Below are positions 8,749 to 17,263 of a stretch of 47,901 nt of DNA, in pieces. Position numbers and translations under genes: made by a program. The stretch's first letter is position 1. Every line of letters begins with the position of its first letter. The notes below the pieces were generated by a model, which made no database searches, was not told the DNA's origin, and was given only the letters and a program-made list of their open reading frames with translations. The stretch is from CAYWMP01 sp964459445 (lineage in GTDB: Bacteria; Desulfobacterota; DSM-4660; Desulfatiglandales; HGW-15): NCBI GenBank assembly GCA_964459445.1, contig CAYWMP010000018.1:1-47901 (forward strand), written 5' to 3'.

Positions 8749-10752
8749 ATGCTTCATCGATTTGCCGAAGAGGGAGGGTATGGAGAGATGCCGAAGGAAT
8801 ATTTCCGAAAGATCATAGAGGACTCCAGGCGAGAAGAGAAAAGGTTTCAATGGGAAGGGACGTGTCTGGACTATCTGGCCCTTGCCAAAGAAAACCCTGC
8901 CATCGCACAGCTTGCGCCCGGCAGGGTCTACCATATGATCATGGATAAGGAAACAGAAGCCCTCGAAGACACCGTTAAGATGCCCCATTATGAGGACTTG
9001 ATCCGCTACCGTTTCTTCAGCGATGAGTTGTTCGGCCTCGAGGAGCCCCTCCACGATATCATGAAGTACTTCAAGGCAGGGGCCAGGAGGACGGAGACGG
9101 GCAAGCGTATACTTATTCTCGTGGGTCCGGTTTCCAGTGGAAAATCCACCATAGCCGCCATGCTCAAAAGGGGTCTGGAACAGGACCCCACGCCGATCTA
9201 CGCCATTAAGGGCTGTCCCATCCATGAGGAACCCCTTCACTTGATACCGAGGAACCAAAGGGACAGGTGGGAGGAGATCATTGGTGTCAAGATAGAGGGT
9301 GACCTCTGTCCCATGTGCCGATTTAATCTCCTGGAGAACGAAAGATACAGGGACGATCATGAGAATGTGCTATGGGATCAATTTCCTGTCGTCGCCATCG
9401 ATATCAGCGAAAGGAATCGCTGCGGGATCGGGACGTTTCAACCCTCAGACCCCAAAAACCAGGATGTCTCCGAGCTGATAGGGCGTGTGGACCTGTCAAA
9501 GATCACCCAATACGGTGAGACCGATCCCAGGGCCTACAACCTGGACGGAGAGCTGGAAATTGCAAACCGCGGGCTCATTGAATACATTGAGGTTCTCAAA
9601 TGCGATATCAAATTCCACTATATCCTCATCACGGTTGCCCAGGAACAGGTTCTCAAGGCCCCCGGCTTCCCGCATATCTATGTGGATGAAGTCATCCTGT
9701 CCCACACCAATCAGACCGAGTTCGACAAATTCAAGTCCGTCAAGGAAAACGAGGCCCTTCACGACAGGATGTACCCGATCTTCGTCCCTTACAATCTCAA
9801 GGTCAACGAGGAGGAGAAGATCTACAAAAAGCTGATTGAGCGGAGCGAGTTCAGTGGCGTGCACATGGCGCCCTATGCCCTCAATGTGACCGCCCAGTTT
9901 GCCGTCCTTACCCGTTTAACCGAGAGTCAGCTCTGTCCCAATCCCATCAAGAAAATGAAGTACTACAACGGCGATCCGGTGGCCGAGAAGGAAAAGGACC
10001 AGGTCGACCTGGTTCAACTGCGCCTTGAAGGCAAGAAGAACGCAGAGGGCATGTCGGGCATCAGTCCGCGCTTTGTGGTCAACGCCCTCAACGTGGCCCT
10101 TGGGGCAAAGGAGTCTGCCGGTTGCATCAATCCCTTGGATGCCATTCGCGCACTCAGGGCCAACTTCGAGCATCACATCGGCTTCACCAACGAGGAGCGG
10201 ACAAGGTACATGGATCTTCTCACCGGGGAGAAGGATAGCGTGTTGAGCGAGTTCAAAGAAATCGCCAAGAAAGAGGTGAACCGAGCTTTTCTGTTTGCCT
10301 ATGAGGATCAGGCCCAAGCGCTCTTCGACAACTATATGAAAAATGCCACGGCCTTCTGTCTCAAGAAAAAGATCAGGGATCCCATCACCGGTGAAGAACA
10401 GGAACCCGACGAGAAGCTGATGCGGAGTATCGAAGAGATGATCGGCGTCTCAGAGAACGCCAAGAAGGAGTTCCGTCAGGGGATTTTCGTATTCAAGAGC
10501 GACGCCATAGACCAGGGCAGGGAATTCAGCTTCGACACCTACACCCCCTTGCAGGAAGCCATAGAGCGAAAACTCATCGGGGATCTCAAGAATGTGGTCT
10601 CCCTCACCATTGCGGACAAGACACGAAAGGATCCCAAGACCGTGAAGAGACGCCAGGACGCCCTGGAGGCCTTACAGCAAAAGGGGTACTGCCCGGTTTG
10701 TGCGGAGAATCTGCTCCAGTTCGTGGGCGACCTCCTGCGAAAAGAAGAATAG
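8749..10752 (+). CDS. prkA: PrkA-family serine protein kinase (YeaG-like)
   Basis: The 667-residue protein matches PrkA/YeaG, a serine kinase with an AAA+-like N-terminal domain and a C-terminal kinase domain. The family signature is present: KYFKAGARRTETGKRILILV leads into the P-loop GPVSSGKST (residues 126-134). FNLLENERYRDDHENVLWD and the ETDPRAYNLDGELEIANRG segment are also typical. In enterobacteria YeaG works with YeaH in the response to nutrient and acid stress; in Bacillus PrkA is linked to sporulation. The ATG at 8749 has GAGGA 8 bases upstream, while an out-of-frame ATG directly follows that GAGGA at 8741. It is the first gene of a prkA-yeaH-spoVR operon, the usual conserved trio. 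Length is normal for the family. Confidence 0.95.
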   Translation: MLHRFAEEGGYGEMPKEYFRKIIEDSRREEKRFQWEGTCLDYLALAKENPAIAQLAPGRVYHMIMDKETEALEDTVKMPHYEDLIRYRFFSDELFGLEEPLHDIMKYFKAGARRTETGKRILILVGPVSSGKSTIAAMLKRGLEQDPTPIYAIKGCPIHEEPLHLIPRNQRDRWEEIIGVKIEGDLCPMCRFNLLENERYRDDHENVLWDQFPVVAIDISERNRCGIGTFQPSDPKNQDVSELIGRVDLSKITQYGETDPRAYNLDGELEIANRGLIEYIEVLKCDIKFHYILITVAQEQVLKAPGFPHIYVDEVILSHTNQTEFDKFKSVKENEALHDRMYPIFVPYNLKVNEEEKIYKKLIERSEFSGVHMAPYALNVTAQFAVLTRLTESQLCPNPIKKMKYYNGDPVAEKEKDQVDLVQLRLEGKKNAEGMSGISPRFVVNALNVALGAKESAGCINPLDAIRALRANFEHHIGFTNEERTRYMDLLTGEKDSVLSEFKEIAKKEVNRAFLFAYEDQAQALFDNYMKNATAFCLKKKIRDPITGEEQEPDEKLMRSIEEMIGVSENAKKEFRQGIFVFKSDAIDQGREFSFDTYTPLQEAIERKLIGDLKNVVSLTIADKTRKDPKTVKRRQDALEALQQKGYCPVCAENLLQFVGDLLRKEE

Positions 10753-10778
10753 GGGCAGGCTCAAGGATAAGGAAAACG

Positions 10779-12089
10779 ATGGCTATCAGGAAACAGGATT
10801 GGGGGCTTTCCCAGAGAGGGGTCAAGGACGCGGCCCGTCACAGGGAAAAAATCCGGGAGACCATCCGGAAAAACATCGCCGATATCATCAGCGACACGGC
10901 CATCATTACCCGCAAAAAGGGACAAATTGCCAAGGTTCCCATACGGGGCCTCAAGAGCTATCGCTTCATATACAAACGCCAGAGCACGGGCGGCACCGGT
11001 GTCGGGCAGGGTGAAGGCGAGGAAGGCGATGTCATTGGCCGCCGGCCGGCCAACGACGGTCAGCCCGGTCAACCCGGTGATCAACCCGGGGTTGATTTCC
11101 TTGAGACGGAAATCGATATTGAAGAGCTCATTGAGATGATGCTCCGGGGTCTTGGCCTCCCCAACCTCAAAAAGAAAGCTGCCGCCGAGGTGGAGAGTCT
11201 CAAGGGGTGGACGTACGATAGCATAGAGAAAAAGGGCATTGCGGCACATCTGGACAAGAAAAGGACTCTCAAGGAGGCCGTCAAACGCACCGCCGGCTTC
11301 GTGGGAGAATTGATGAAAAAGACCGGCCGACCCGAGGAGACCTGTCGAAAGGCCCTTGCAATGGCCCGGGGCGATTTGCTCCGCGCGGAGAAGATCCTTC
11401 TGGGCCAAGAGTCCCCCGACGATGCGGACGGGGATTTCCTGCGCCTCTTCAGCGAGGACCTGAGATACCGAACCTTGCGCAGCGACGTGGAATATGAGTC
11501 CAACGCGGTGGTCCTGGCCATGATGGACGTCTCCGGCAGCATGGGGACCATGAAAAAATACCTGGCCCGGTCTTTTTATTTCTGGCTCGTTGAATTTCTG
11601 AGAAAGATCTACAATAACGTGCGGATCCGTTTTATAGCCCACACCACCGAGGCCAATCTGGTGGACGAACATGCATTCTTCCACAAAGGAGAAAGCGGAG
11701 GAACCTTTTGTCATTCGGCCTATGACCTGGCAATCCATCTGGTGGAAACGGAATACAGCCCCAGCCGGTGGAATATCTACCCCTTCCACTTTTCCGACGG
11801 TGAAGACTTTGATCCGGCGAAGACGGTGGCGTCTGCCGAAAGGCTTCTGGAATTGGGCGTCAACATGCTCGGTTATGGGGAGATTCAGACGGATCCTTAC
11901 CCGGTCTCCCGTCTCATGGACGCATTCACCAATAGACTGAACCTCACCGGCCGCTCCTTTCCCGAAAATGATTTCGAAATCTTCCTGGGACCCGATGCGG
12001 CGCCCCCCTTCATGGGGGTTGTCCTGAAGGACAAATCCCATGTCTACTATGCCCTCAAGGAGTTTTTAAGAAAGGAGAGACCCTTTTGA
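10779..12089 (+). CDS. yeaH: YeaH/YhbH family protein (DUF444, VWA-like)
   Basis: The 436-residue product matches the DUF444 family (YeaH in E. coli, YhbH in Bacillus). ATG 10779 was chosen because it is preceded by TAAGGA and the protein begins with the typical MAIRKQDWGLSQRGVKDAARHR-like N-terminus; the open frame extends further upstream into the prkA end. The central region is Gly/Gln-rich. The C-terminal half contains a von Willebrand A fold with a MIDAS-type motif, MMDVSGSMG (Asp250). YeaH is a partner of the PrkA kinase. The gene starts 26 bases after prkA and is followed at once by spoVR, so all three are surely co-transcribed. Confidence 0.94.
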   Translation: MAIRKQDWGLSQRGVKDAARHREKIRETIRKNIADIISDTAIITRKKGQIAKVPIRGLKSYRFIYKRQSTGGTGVGQGEGEEGDVIGRRPANDGQPGQPGDQPGVDFLETEIDIEELIEMMLRGLGLPNLKKKAAAEVESLKGWTYDSIEKKGIAAHLDKKRTLKEAVKRTAGFVGELMKKTGRPEETCRKALAMARGDLLRAEKILLGQESPDDADGDFLRLFSEDLRYRTLRSDVEYESNAVVLAMMDVSGSMGTMKKYLARSFYFWLVEFLRKIYNNVRIRFIAHTTEANLVDEHAFFHKGESGGTFCHSAYDLAIHLVETEYSPSRWNIYPFHFSDGEDFDPAKTVASAERLLELGVNMLGYGEIQTDPYPVSRLMDAFTNRLNLTGRSFPENDFEIFLGPDAAPPFMGVVLKDKSHVYYALKEFLRKERPF

Positions 12090-12092
12090 GAG

Positions 12093-13613
12093 GTGACCAT
12101 GGAACAGGATTTGAAACGCCTCAATGAATTCAATGAGAGAATCCAGGAAATTGCCAGGGAGTTCGGCCTCGATTTCTTTCCCCAGGAATTCGACGCGATT
12201 CCCGCACAGAAGATGCTGGAGATCATGGCCTACCGATTTCCCGTGAACTTTTCCCACTGGTCCTTTGGAAGGGATTACGAGAGAGAGAAGACCAAATACG
12301 AGCATGGATTCGGCGTACCCTATGAGGTGGTTCTTAACTCAAATCCTTCCCGGGCCTACTTGATGAACACCAATCCTTTTCCCGTCCAGGTCATGGTTAT
12401 GGCCCACGTTTACGCCCACAACGATTTCATGAAAAACAACCTGCACTTCAAGCCTACTCGGAGAGATATCCTTCCATCTGCCTCTGAGGCTGCCGCACGT
12501 TTTCAAAAATACGAGAAGCGCTCTAACCTGGAGAAGGTCGAACGGCTCATAAACGCGGGCCTGAGCATAGAGTCCAACATCGATCCTGATTTCTTTATAA
12601 AGGAAGAAAATGAAGAGCGCACCCGTGAGAGACTTTCAACGCCCGCTGCGCCGGTTGAAGTCCCGGGACCATTCGATGATCTCATCCCGAGAAAAAAAGT
12701 CGAACGCCTCTCCAGAGAAGATTACAACAAAAAGACCCCTCCTGAACCGGAGCGCGACATGTTGCTCTACATCATAAACCACTCTCCAAAACCTTTGCAG
12801 GAGTGGGAAAAAGACATACTTTCCGTCATCCGGGACCAGTCCCGCTATCTCATGCCCCAAAGGCGAACCAAGATCATGAATGAAGGATGGGCCAGCTTCT
12901 GGCATATAAGGATCATGGAACGCCTGTTCAAGGAAGGGTTTCTCAAGGAAGAAGAACACGGCTATTACAATCTTTACAATGCTCGAGTGCTTGCCACGAA
13001 TCCGCGTACAATCAATCCGTATCTTGTGGGATTGAGAATTTTGGAAGACATCGAAACGCGTTGGAATAAGGGACGGTTCGGAAGGGAGTGGGAGGAATGT
13101 GAGGATCCCACCAAAAAGGCGGTATGGGACACGGACCTCGGCCTGGGAATAGAGAAGATTTTCGAGGTGAGACGGAGTTACAGCGACCGGTTTTTTATGG
13201 AGCACTTTTTGACGGAAGAGCTGGTCAATGACCTGGAGCTTTATCTCTACTACGGTCGCCAGGAAATAGGCGAGATCAAATATGTGATCAGCGACCGGGA
13301 CTGGCAACGGATCAAAGCCCTCCTGGTGACCCATCTGAGTACTTTCGACATCCCCGTGATTATGGTGGAAGACGGCGACTATAAAGGGAAGAGGGAGCTT
13401 TACCTCAAACATGCCTACGAGGGGATAGAGTTGGACAAGGAGTACCGGGAGAAGACATTGGAACACCTCTTTTACCTCTGGGACCGCCCCGTCCACCTGG
13501 AGACGGTGGTCAATGGAAAGACAGAGGTCTTCACCTTCGACGAAACAAGCCGTCGCAATCCCGGCGTCCAAAGAAAGGGGTACATCGGCTTCTCATCCCA
13601 ACCGAACGTGTGA
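12093..13613 (+). CDS. spoVR: SpoVR family protein (YcgB-like)
   Basis: The 506-residue product matches SpoVR/YcgB along its whole length. Family features include the N-terminal GLDFFPQEFDAIPAQKMLEI, MAYRFPVNFSHWSFGRDYE, VMAHVYAHNDFMKNN, MNEGWASFWHIRIM and NPYLVGLRILEDIE, with conserved His residues. SpoVR was named for spore cortex formation in Bacillus, but the protein is widespread in non-sporulating bacteria, where it accompanies PrkA and YeaH. The open frame begins at GTG 12093. An ATG two codons on (12099) has a better placed ribosome binding site, AGAGGTGA, and may be the true start. The 3-base gap to yeaH supports translational coupling. Confidence 0.95.
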   Translation: MTMEQDLKRLNEFNERIQEIAREFGLDFFPQEFDAIPAQKMLEIMAYRFPVNFSHWSFGRDYEREKTKYEHGFGVPYEVVLNSNPSRAYLMNTNPFPVQVMVMAHVYAHNDFMKNNLHFKPTRRDILPSASEAAARFQKYEKRSNLEKVERLINAGLSIESNIDPDFFIKEENEERTRERLSTPAAPVEVPGPFDDLIPRKKVERLSREDYNKKTPPEPERDMLLYIINHSPKPLQEWEKDILSVIRDQSRYLMPQRRTKIMNEGWASFWHIRIMERLFKEGFLKEEEHGYYNLYNARVLATNPRTINPYLVGLRILEDIETRWNKGRFGREWEECEDPTKKAVWDTDLGLGIEKIFEVRRSYSDRFFMEHFLTEELVNDLELYLYYGRQEIGEIKYVISDRDWQRIKALLVTHLSTFDIPVIMVEDGDYKGKRELYLKHAYEGIELDKEYREKTLEHLFYLWDRPVHLETVVNGKTEVFTFDETSRRNPGVQRKGYIGFSSQPNV

Positions 13614-14041
13614 TCCGGAATGACGCCAAACTCGCTTCCCCCACCGATTCCATTTCAAGGAATGTTCATAATCCCTCTCTCATCCTCCCCTTCTGAAATC
13701 GTTCCATCGGCAGCCCGGTCGGTCCTGGCCAATCCGAACAAAAACTCAAAACTTTTCTGTTCATAAGAGTCGCGAGCGGAATTCGCCCGCTTTACCTCAA
13801 AAGCTTGCCCCGTTTCCGGTAGAATAAATAGCTGCTTTAATGTTAGGTGTTGAAAAATGGATATTTTTGGAGGCGTGATATCTAAATGGTATCAGCAGAA
13901 TATGGAAGCTTGTCATATAAAGCAACGAAGAGTGTCACTTTATTTTTCTCTTTTGAAACCAAGAATCTTGGGGACAAGTTGTTTTGGAACCTATGTCGTT
14001 TCACCGCATTCTAGGACGACCGCAGAAATCCTGTGGGTGAA
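13614..14041. other. Gene-free stretch after spoVR
   Basis: No recognisable gene is present. An imperfect hairpin, GCGAGCG (13772-13778) with CGCCCGC (13784-13790) followed by TTTACC, could act as a weak terminator for the prkA-yeaH-spoVR operon. A 66-codon open frame at 13857-14057 has no homology I recognise and is not called. The region borders the accessory segment with the truncated iadA and the toxin-antitoxin genes. Confidence 0.3.
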
Positions 14042-14251
14042 TCACCGGCCCGGATGAAGTTCAGTTGCTTCCCGATTAGTTAGAGGTGCTTGTTCAGTTT
14101 TTGGCTCTTTTTTGCGGCGTATGAGCCTTGAACCAAGTGCTACCTGCCTCTTTCTCAAGTCATCAAAAATGGCGCCGACATCAAAGTCCAGTTTGGCTGC
14201 AAGTTCCTCTCGAATGCGCCTGACTTCCAAAACTATCGGATCTTCCCACAT
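14042..14251 (-). CDS. Small conserved protein of the DPIVxEVRRIREE type
   Basis: The 69-residue product begins MWEDPIVLEVRRIREELAAK and continues with FDVGAIFDDLRKRQ. I recognise this as a widespread small-protein family whose members start with a similar acidic DPIV-E-RRIR core, often close to toxin-antitoxin genes; its function is unknown to me. The minus-strand ATG at 14251 has GGGAGG about 7 bases upstream, supporting real translation. The C-terminal half is Lys/Arg-rich and not conserved in my memory of the family. It lies 23 bases downstream of the truncated iadA remnant. Confidence 0.6.
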   Translation of the reverse strand: MWEDPIVLEVRRIREELAAKLDFDVGAIFDDLRKRQVALGSRLIRRKKEPKTEQAPLTNREATELHPGR

Positions 14252-14274
14252 TATATGACCCTCCCATCAATTCT

Positions 14275-14553
14275 TCAGGAGTACAAATTACCGGCATATG
14301 ATATCCTTCCCTTTGGCAAAGGAATCCGCGTGGCGGGCCCTCCCTCCCCTCCGCCGCCAATGATATGAACTTGAAGGTCGATAAAGCCAGGCGTAATCGT
14401 CTGCCCTTCGGCCTCCACCGTTTGTGCCATAAGACTTGGAGGTAAATCAATCCGGTTGTCGATTCGAACAATCCTATCCCCGGCGATCAAGATATCCCGG
14501 GCGCCTTTATCGTCCGGAGCAAACAGCCTGCCGTTACGGATGAGGGTTAACAT
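14275..14553 (-). pseudogene. iadA: Truncated isoaspartyl dipeptidase (iadA) remnant
   Basis: This 92-codon frame encodes only the N-terminal part of a metal-dependent amidohydrolase. MLTLIRNGRLFAPDDKGARD and the metal-binding segment PGFIDLQVHIIGGGGEGGPA match the start of beta-aspartyl dipeptidase, which is normally about 390 residues. Similarity ends after GPATRIP; the last dozen residues look unrelated and run into a stop. The catalytic barrel, carboxylated Lys and further metal ligands are missing, so it cannot be active. The remnant fits with the nearby decayed peptide-binding protein and the M20 amidohydrolase as part of a former peptide-utilisation operon on this strand. Confidence 0.8.
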
Positions 14554-14769
14554 GATATTCTCCTTATGATGACCTCAGTCATCGACTCAACAATATTTCC
14601 TCAAGCTTATACTCTGTCAGGTTCCCCTCTCATCAGTTCGAGATATCTGCAACATGTACTTTTTTAGGTGATTATTAACCTCTCCAATTCACCGTGATGT
14701 AGAATCTTGTTGGCTTTAAAAAAAGAATAACTAAATCATTTTGGGGCCAACTGCCCCTCCTTCGAGGGA

Positions 14770-14809
14770 TTGACATGTTGCACTGAGTGATATACAGTAG
14801 TATATATCA
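14770..14809 (+). promoter_or_regulatory. Promoter and likely operator of the vapBC-like pair
   Basis: TTGACA at 14770-14775 is a consensus -35. TATACA (14791-14796, 15-base spacer) or TACAGT (14793-14798, 17-base spacer) could be the -10. A perfect 7-bp inverted repeat, TGATATA (14788-14794) and TATATCA (14803-14809) with an 8-base spacer, lies across the -10 region. Ribbon-helix-helix antitoxins commonly bind such short repeats to repress their own operon, so this is the expected autoregulatory site. Confidence 0.6.
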
Positions 14810-14838
14810 TTTTTAAGTTGCGAACAGGAGAGGAATCA

Positions 14839-15072
14839 ATGGGAAGCCAACGAACAATAATAACCCTATCGAGTGAAGACAAGCAATGGCTTGAGAGTTA
14901 TAGCAGATCCATCGGTATATCCATGGCCGAAGCAATTCGACGGGGAATAGGGCGCTTGAAAGAAGAGGAAGGAAAAAATACCTATGAAATGCTTGTGAAA
15001 ACCTCCACGGGATTATGGAAGAAGGGGAATGGCCTGACATATCAAAAGAAAATGCGTTCTGAGTGGAGATAG
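14839..15072 (+). CDS. Ribbon-helix-helix antitoxin (VapB/CopG-like)
   Basis: The 77-residue product begins MGSQRTIITLSSEDKQWLES, an N-terminal beta strand followed by GISMAEAIRRGIGRLKEEE, which fits a ribbon-helix-helix DNA-binding fold. The C-terminal tail (about residues 45-77) would be the toxin-neutralising part. Start ATG 14839 was chosen because AGGAGAGGA stands directly upstream; a longer frame from TTG 14818 has no comparable site. The gene is followed 6 bases later by a PIN-domain toxin, the usual antitoxin-toxin order, and is preceded by a promoter with an inverted repeat. Confidence 0.82.
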   Translation: MGSQRTIITLSSEDKQWLESYSRSIGISMAEAIRRGIGRLKEEEGKNTYEMLVKTSTGLWKKGNGLTYQKKMRSEWR

Positions 15073-15078
15073 AAAGAA

Positions 15079-15456
15079 ATGCTGGAGAGGTTGCTGGATT
15101 CTGTCATCCTCATCGATCATTTTAATAATGTCTCAAAAGCCACGAAGTATATCCTTAGATTGGATCCTGACAAGACAGCTATTTCAGTTATAACACGTGC
15201 TGAGATACTGGTTGGGCTTAGCGAATTGGAGGCCACCAGAAAGGCCAAATCGCTCATGGATCAATACACGATACTCCCGATCGAGAAGGAGGTCGCCGAT
15301 CAGGCTGCTGATTTGCGTCGTCAATATGGATGGAAATTGCCGGATGCTTTCCAGGCAGCTCTTGCCATCATCAATCACATCAAACTGTGTACCCGCAACA
15401 CCAAAGACTTCAATCCCGCCAAGCACAACTTCGTTGAGATTCCATACAAGCTTTAG
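15079..15456 (+). CDS. PIN-domain toxin, VapC-like ribonuclease
   Basis: The 125-residue product has the PIN-domain pattern of VapC toxins, Mg-dependent endoribonucleases that usually cut tRNA or rRNA. Acidic catalytic residues are recognisable: Asp7 (LLDSVILID), Glu42 (ITRAEILVG), Asp89 (LPDAFQAA) and the Asn107/Asp110 region (CTRNTKDF). The full length and intact active site suggest it is functional. It overlaps nothing and follows the antitoxin by 6 bases. The module lies between two truncated genes of a former peptide-utilisation operon, on the opposite strand to both. Confidence 0.88.
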   Translation: MLERLLDSVILIDHFNNVSKATKYILRLDPDKTAISVITRAEILVGLSELEATRKAKSLMDQYTILPIEKEVADQAADLRRQYGWKLPDAFQAALAIINHIKLCTRNTKDFNPAKHNFVEIPYKL

Positions 15457-15560
15457 AAAAGGATTTGCTCTTGACTCATCCATTTGATTTGCATTCAAAG
15501 AGCAATCATTTCCTGTAACAGCTCACCAGCTCGCTGGCATGCTATCTACGTCTCTGTAGG

Positions 15561-17015
15561 CTAGTTAGCTACCCAGGTGAATAAGGGAAGGACATAGGCC
15601 TTCTCCGATACGCGTTGCAAGGCCTTTTTATAGACCTCTTTTCGCTCTGCCACATCAATGGTAGTGTCACCCTGCTCCAGCCAATCTCGGACCTGGGGAT
15701 CCCGCGCAAAGTCCACCTTGCTGAATTTGAAAAAGCGCCCGGTAATATTGGATATGTCATTGACCCCATAGGAACCCCAGGTTGTAAAGTTGAAAGTGAC
15801 CTTATTGCCGTAAACCTTTTCACGGAGGGCAGAGTATTTGAGATGTTTAAGGTTGCCTTTGATACCGACGGCTCTGAGGTAACCAATCATGGCTTCAGCA
15901 TAGGGCCGGTTACGGTAACCATGAAAATCAATCTTAAATCCATTGGGATAGCCCGCTTCAGCCAGAAGCTATTTGGCCTTTTTAGGATTGTAGTCGTACT
16001 TCGTGACATCGTCTGTACAGCCGACCTGGGATGGGAAACAGAGCGAATGGATCACCCTGGACTGCCCCCCCACCAGATTTTTACAGATGGCTTCTCGATC
16101 GATTGCATGGGCCACGGCCCGCCTGACTTGCAATTTTTGGAATGGATTTTCGCCCGTTCTCCCGGCGGCATCCATGACAATCCAGCCCACACGCATGGTT
16201 TCAGCCTTGAGGACATTCACGTTAGGCACCTTTTCCAGACTCTCCGCCTGATCTTTAGGGACCTGGTAGATCCAATCCAGCCCCCCCGTCATCAGCTCGG
16301 CAACCATGGTGGTGATTTCAGGAATGGTCCTCTGAACGAGTCTTCCGATGGCCGGTTGCCCCTTGGGGCTGTCCTTAAAGTAGTCTTTGTTCCTTTCAAA
16401 TACGAGTCTTTTGCCTACATCATTTTCAACGATCTTATAGGGTCCGGTGCCGATAGGCTTAAGACCGAAACCCTTGGGCCCAACTTTGGCATAATACTCA
16501 TTGGGATATATGGGAATATTGCCGGCCAGGTATTCAAGGGCTGATGGGAAGGGATCCTTCAAATATAGCTTCACCTTGTAAGGCCCCAGTTTCTCAGCCT
16601 TCGCTATCCAATTGACATTTCTTTGTACCAGCACTTTATTGTCCGGATTGCTCACGAAATTAATGGTGTACACCACATCATCGGCATCGAATTTCTCACC
16701 ATTATGAAACGTGGTGCCCTGCCGAAGCTCAAACTCCATGGTGGTGTTATCCAGCCATTTGTAGGATTCTGCCAAAAGGGGTTTGTACTCATAGGTGTCC
16801 GGGTCGCGGTACAGCAAATCGTCGCAAATCTGACGGCTGACGATCATACCCTCGCGGGCCGTATTGAAATAGCGGTCCAGAGTTTCCAATTCCTTTTTCC
16901 AGGAAAAATTGAGCGTGTCATCATCTTTACCTGCTAACGCAGGTGCATGAAACACAAACAGTGTTGTTAATGCGAAAATAGACAAAAGAACAATACCCAA
17001 CATTCGTCTTATCAT
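15561..17015 (-). pseudogene. Peptide ABC transporter substrate-binding protein, interrupted by amber codon and 3'-truncated
   Basis: The minus-strand frame begins at ATG 17015 after AAGGAGG. It has a Sec signal peptide (hydrophobic LGIVLLSIFALTTLFVF, then APALA) and reads as a family 5 (DppA/OppA-like) solute-binding protein: LRQGTTFHNGEKFDADDVVY, PIGTGPYKI and NPFQKLQVRRAVAHAIDREA. At 15969-15971 an in-frame TAG interrupts the conserved stretch NPKKAK-stop-LLAEAGYPNGF. The same frame then continues with unmistakable family sequence to 15561. The C-terminus ends at LPLFTWVAN, some 40-50 residues short of the normal length. No permease or ATPase genes follow. A double lesion argues for a pseudogene; amber suppression is the alternative for the first lesion only. 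Confidence 0.85.
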
Positions 17016-17263
17016 GACCCTTTCCTCCTTTTAAAAGCTTTGTATCCCAACCCTGCAGGTTAACCAAAGCCCACAGGCCAATCCCCAAACCCTTGCTTGT
17101 CTGTTTATAAAATATGAGGTATTTGAATTAAGAAATGGTTGTTACATTATTTAAATTTTTGAATTGGATGTTTCATTCATACCAAAACGATTTCTAATAT
17201 GTCAACACCAAATCATTTGTCGATCTGAGCCGGTTTTTGATGAGTCTTTTGATTTAGGTCGAG

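Noticed and set aside
10761..12041. 426-codon minus-strand frame over yeaH
   Set aside because: Antisense shadow of a well-conserved gene; no independent similarity.
13857..14057. 66-codon open frame on the plus strand after spoVR
   Set aside because: No family recognised and it overlaps the small minus-strand gene; likely chance.
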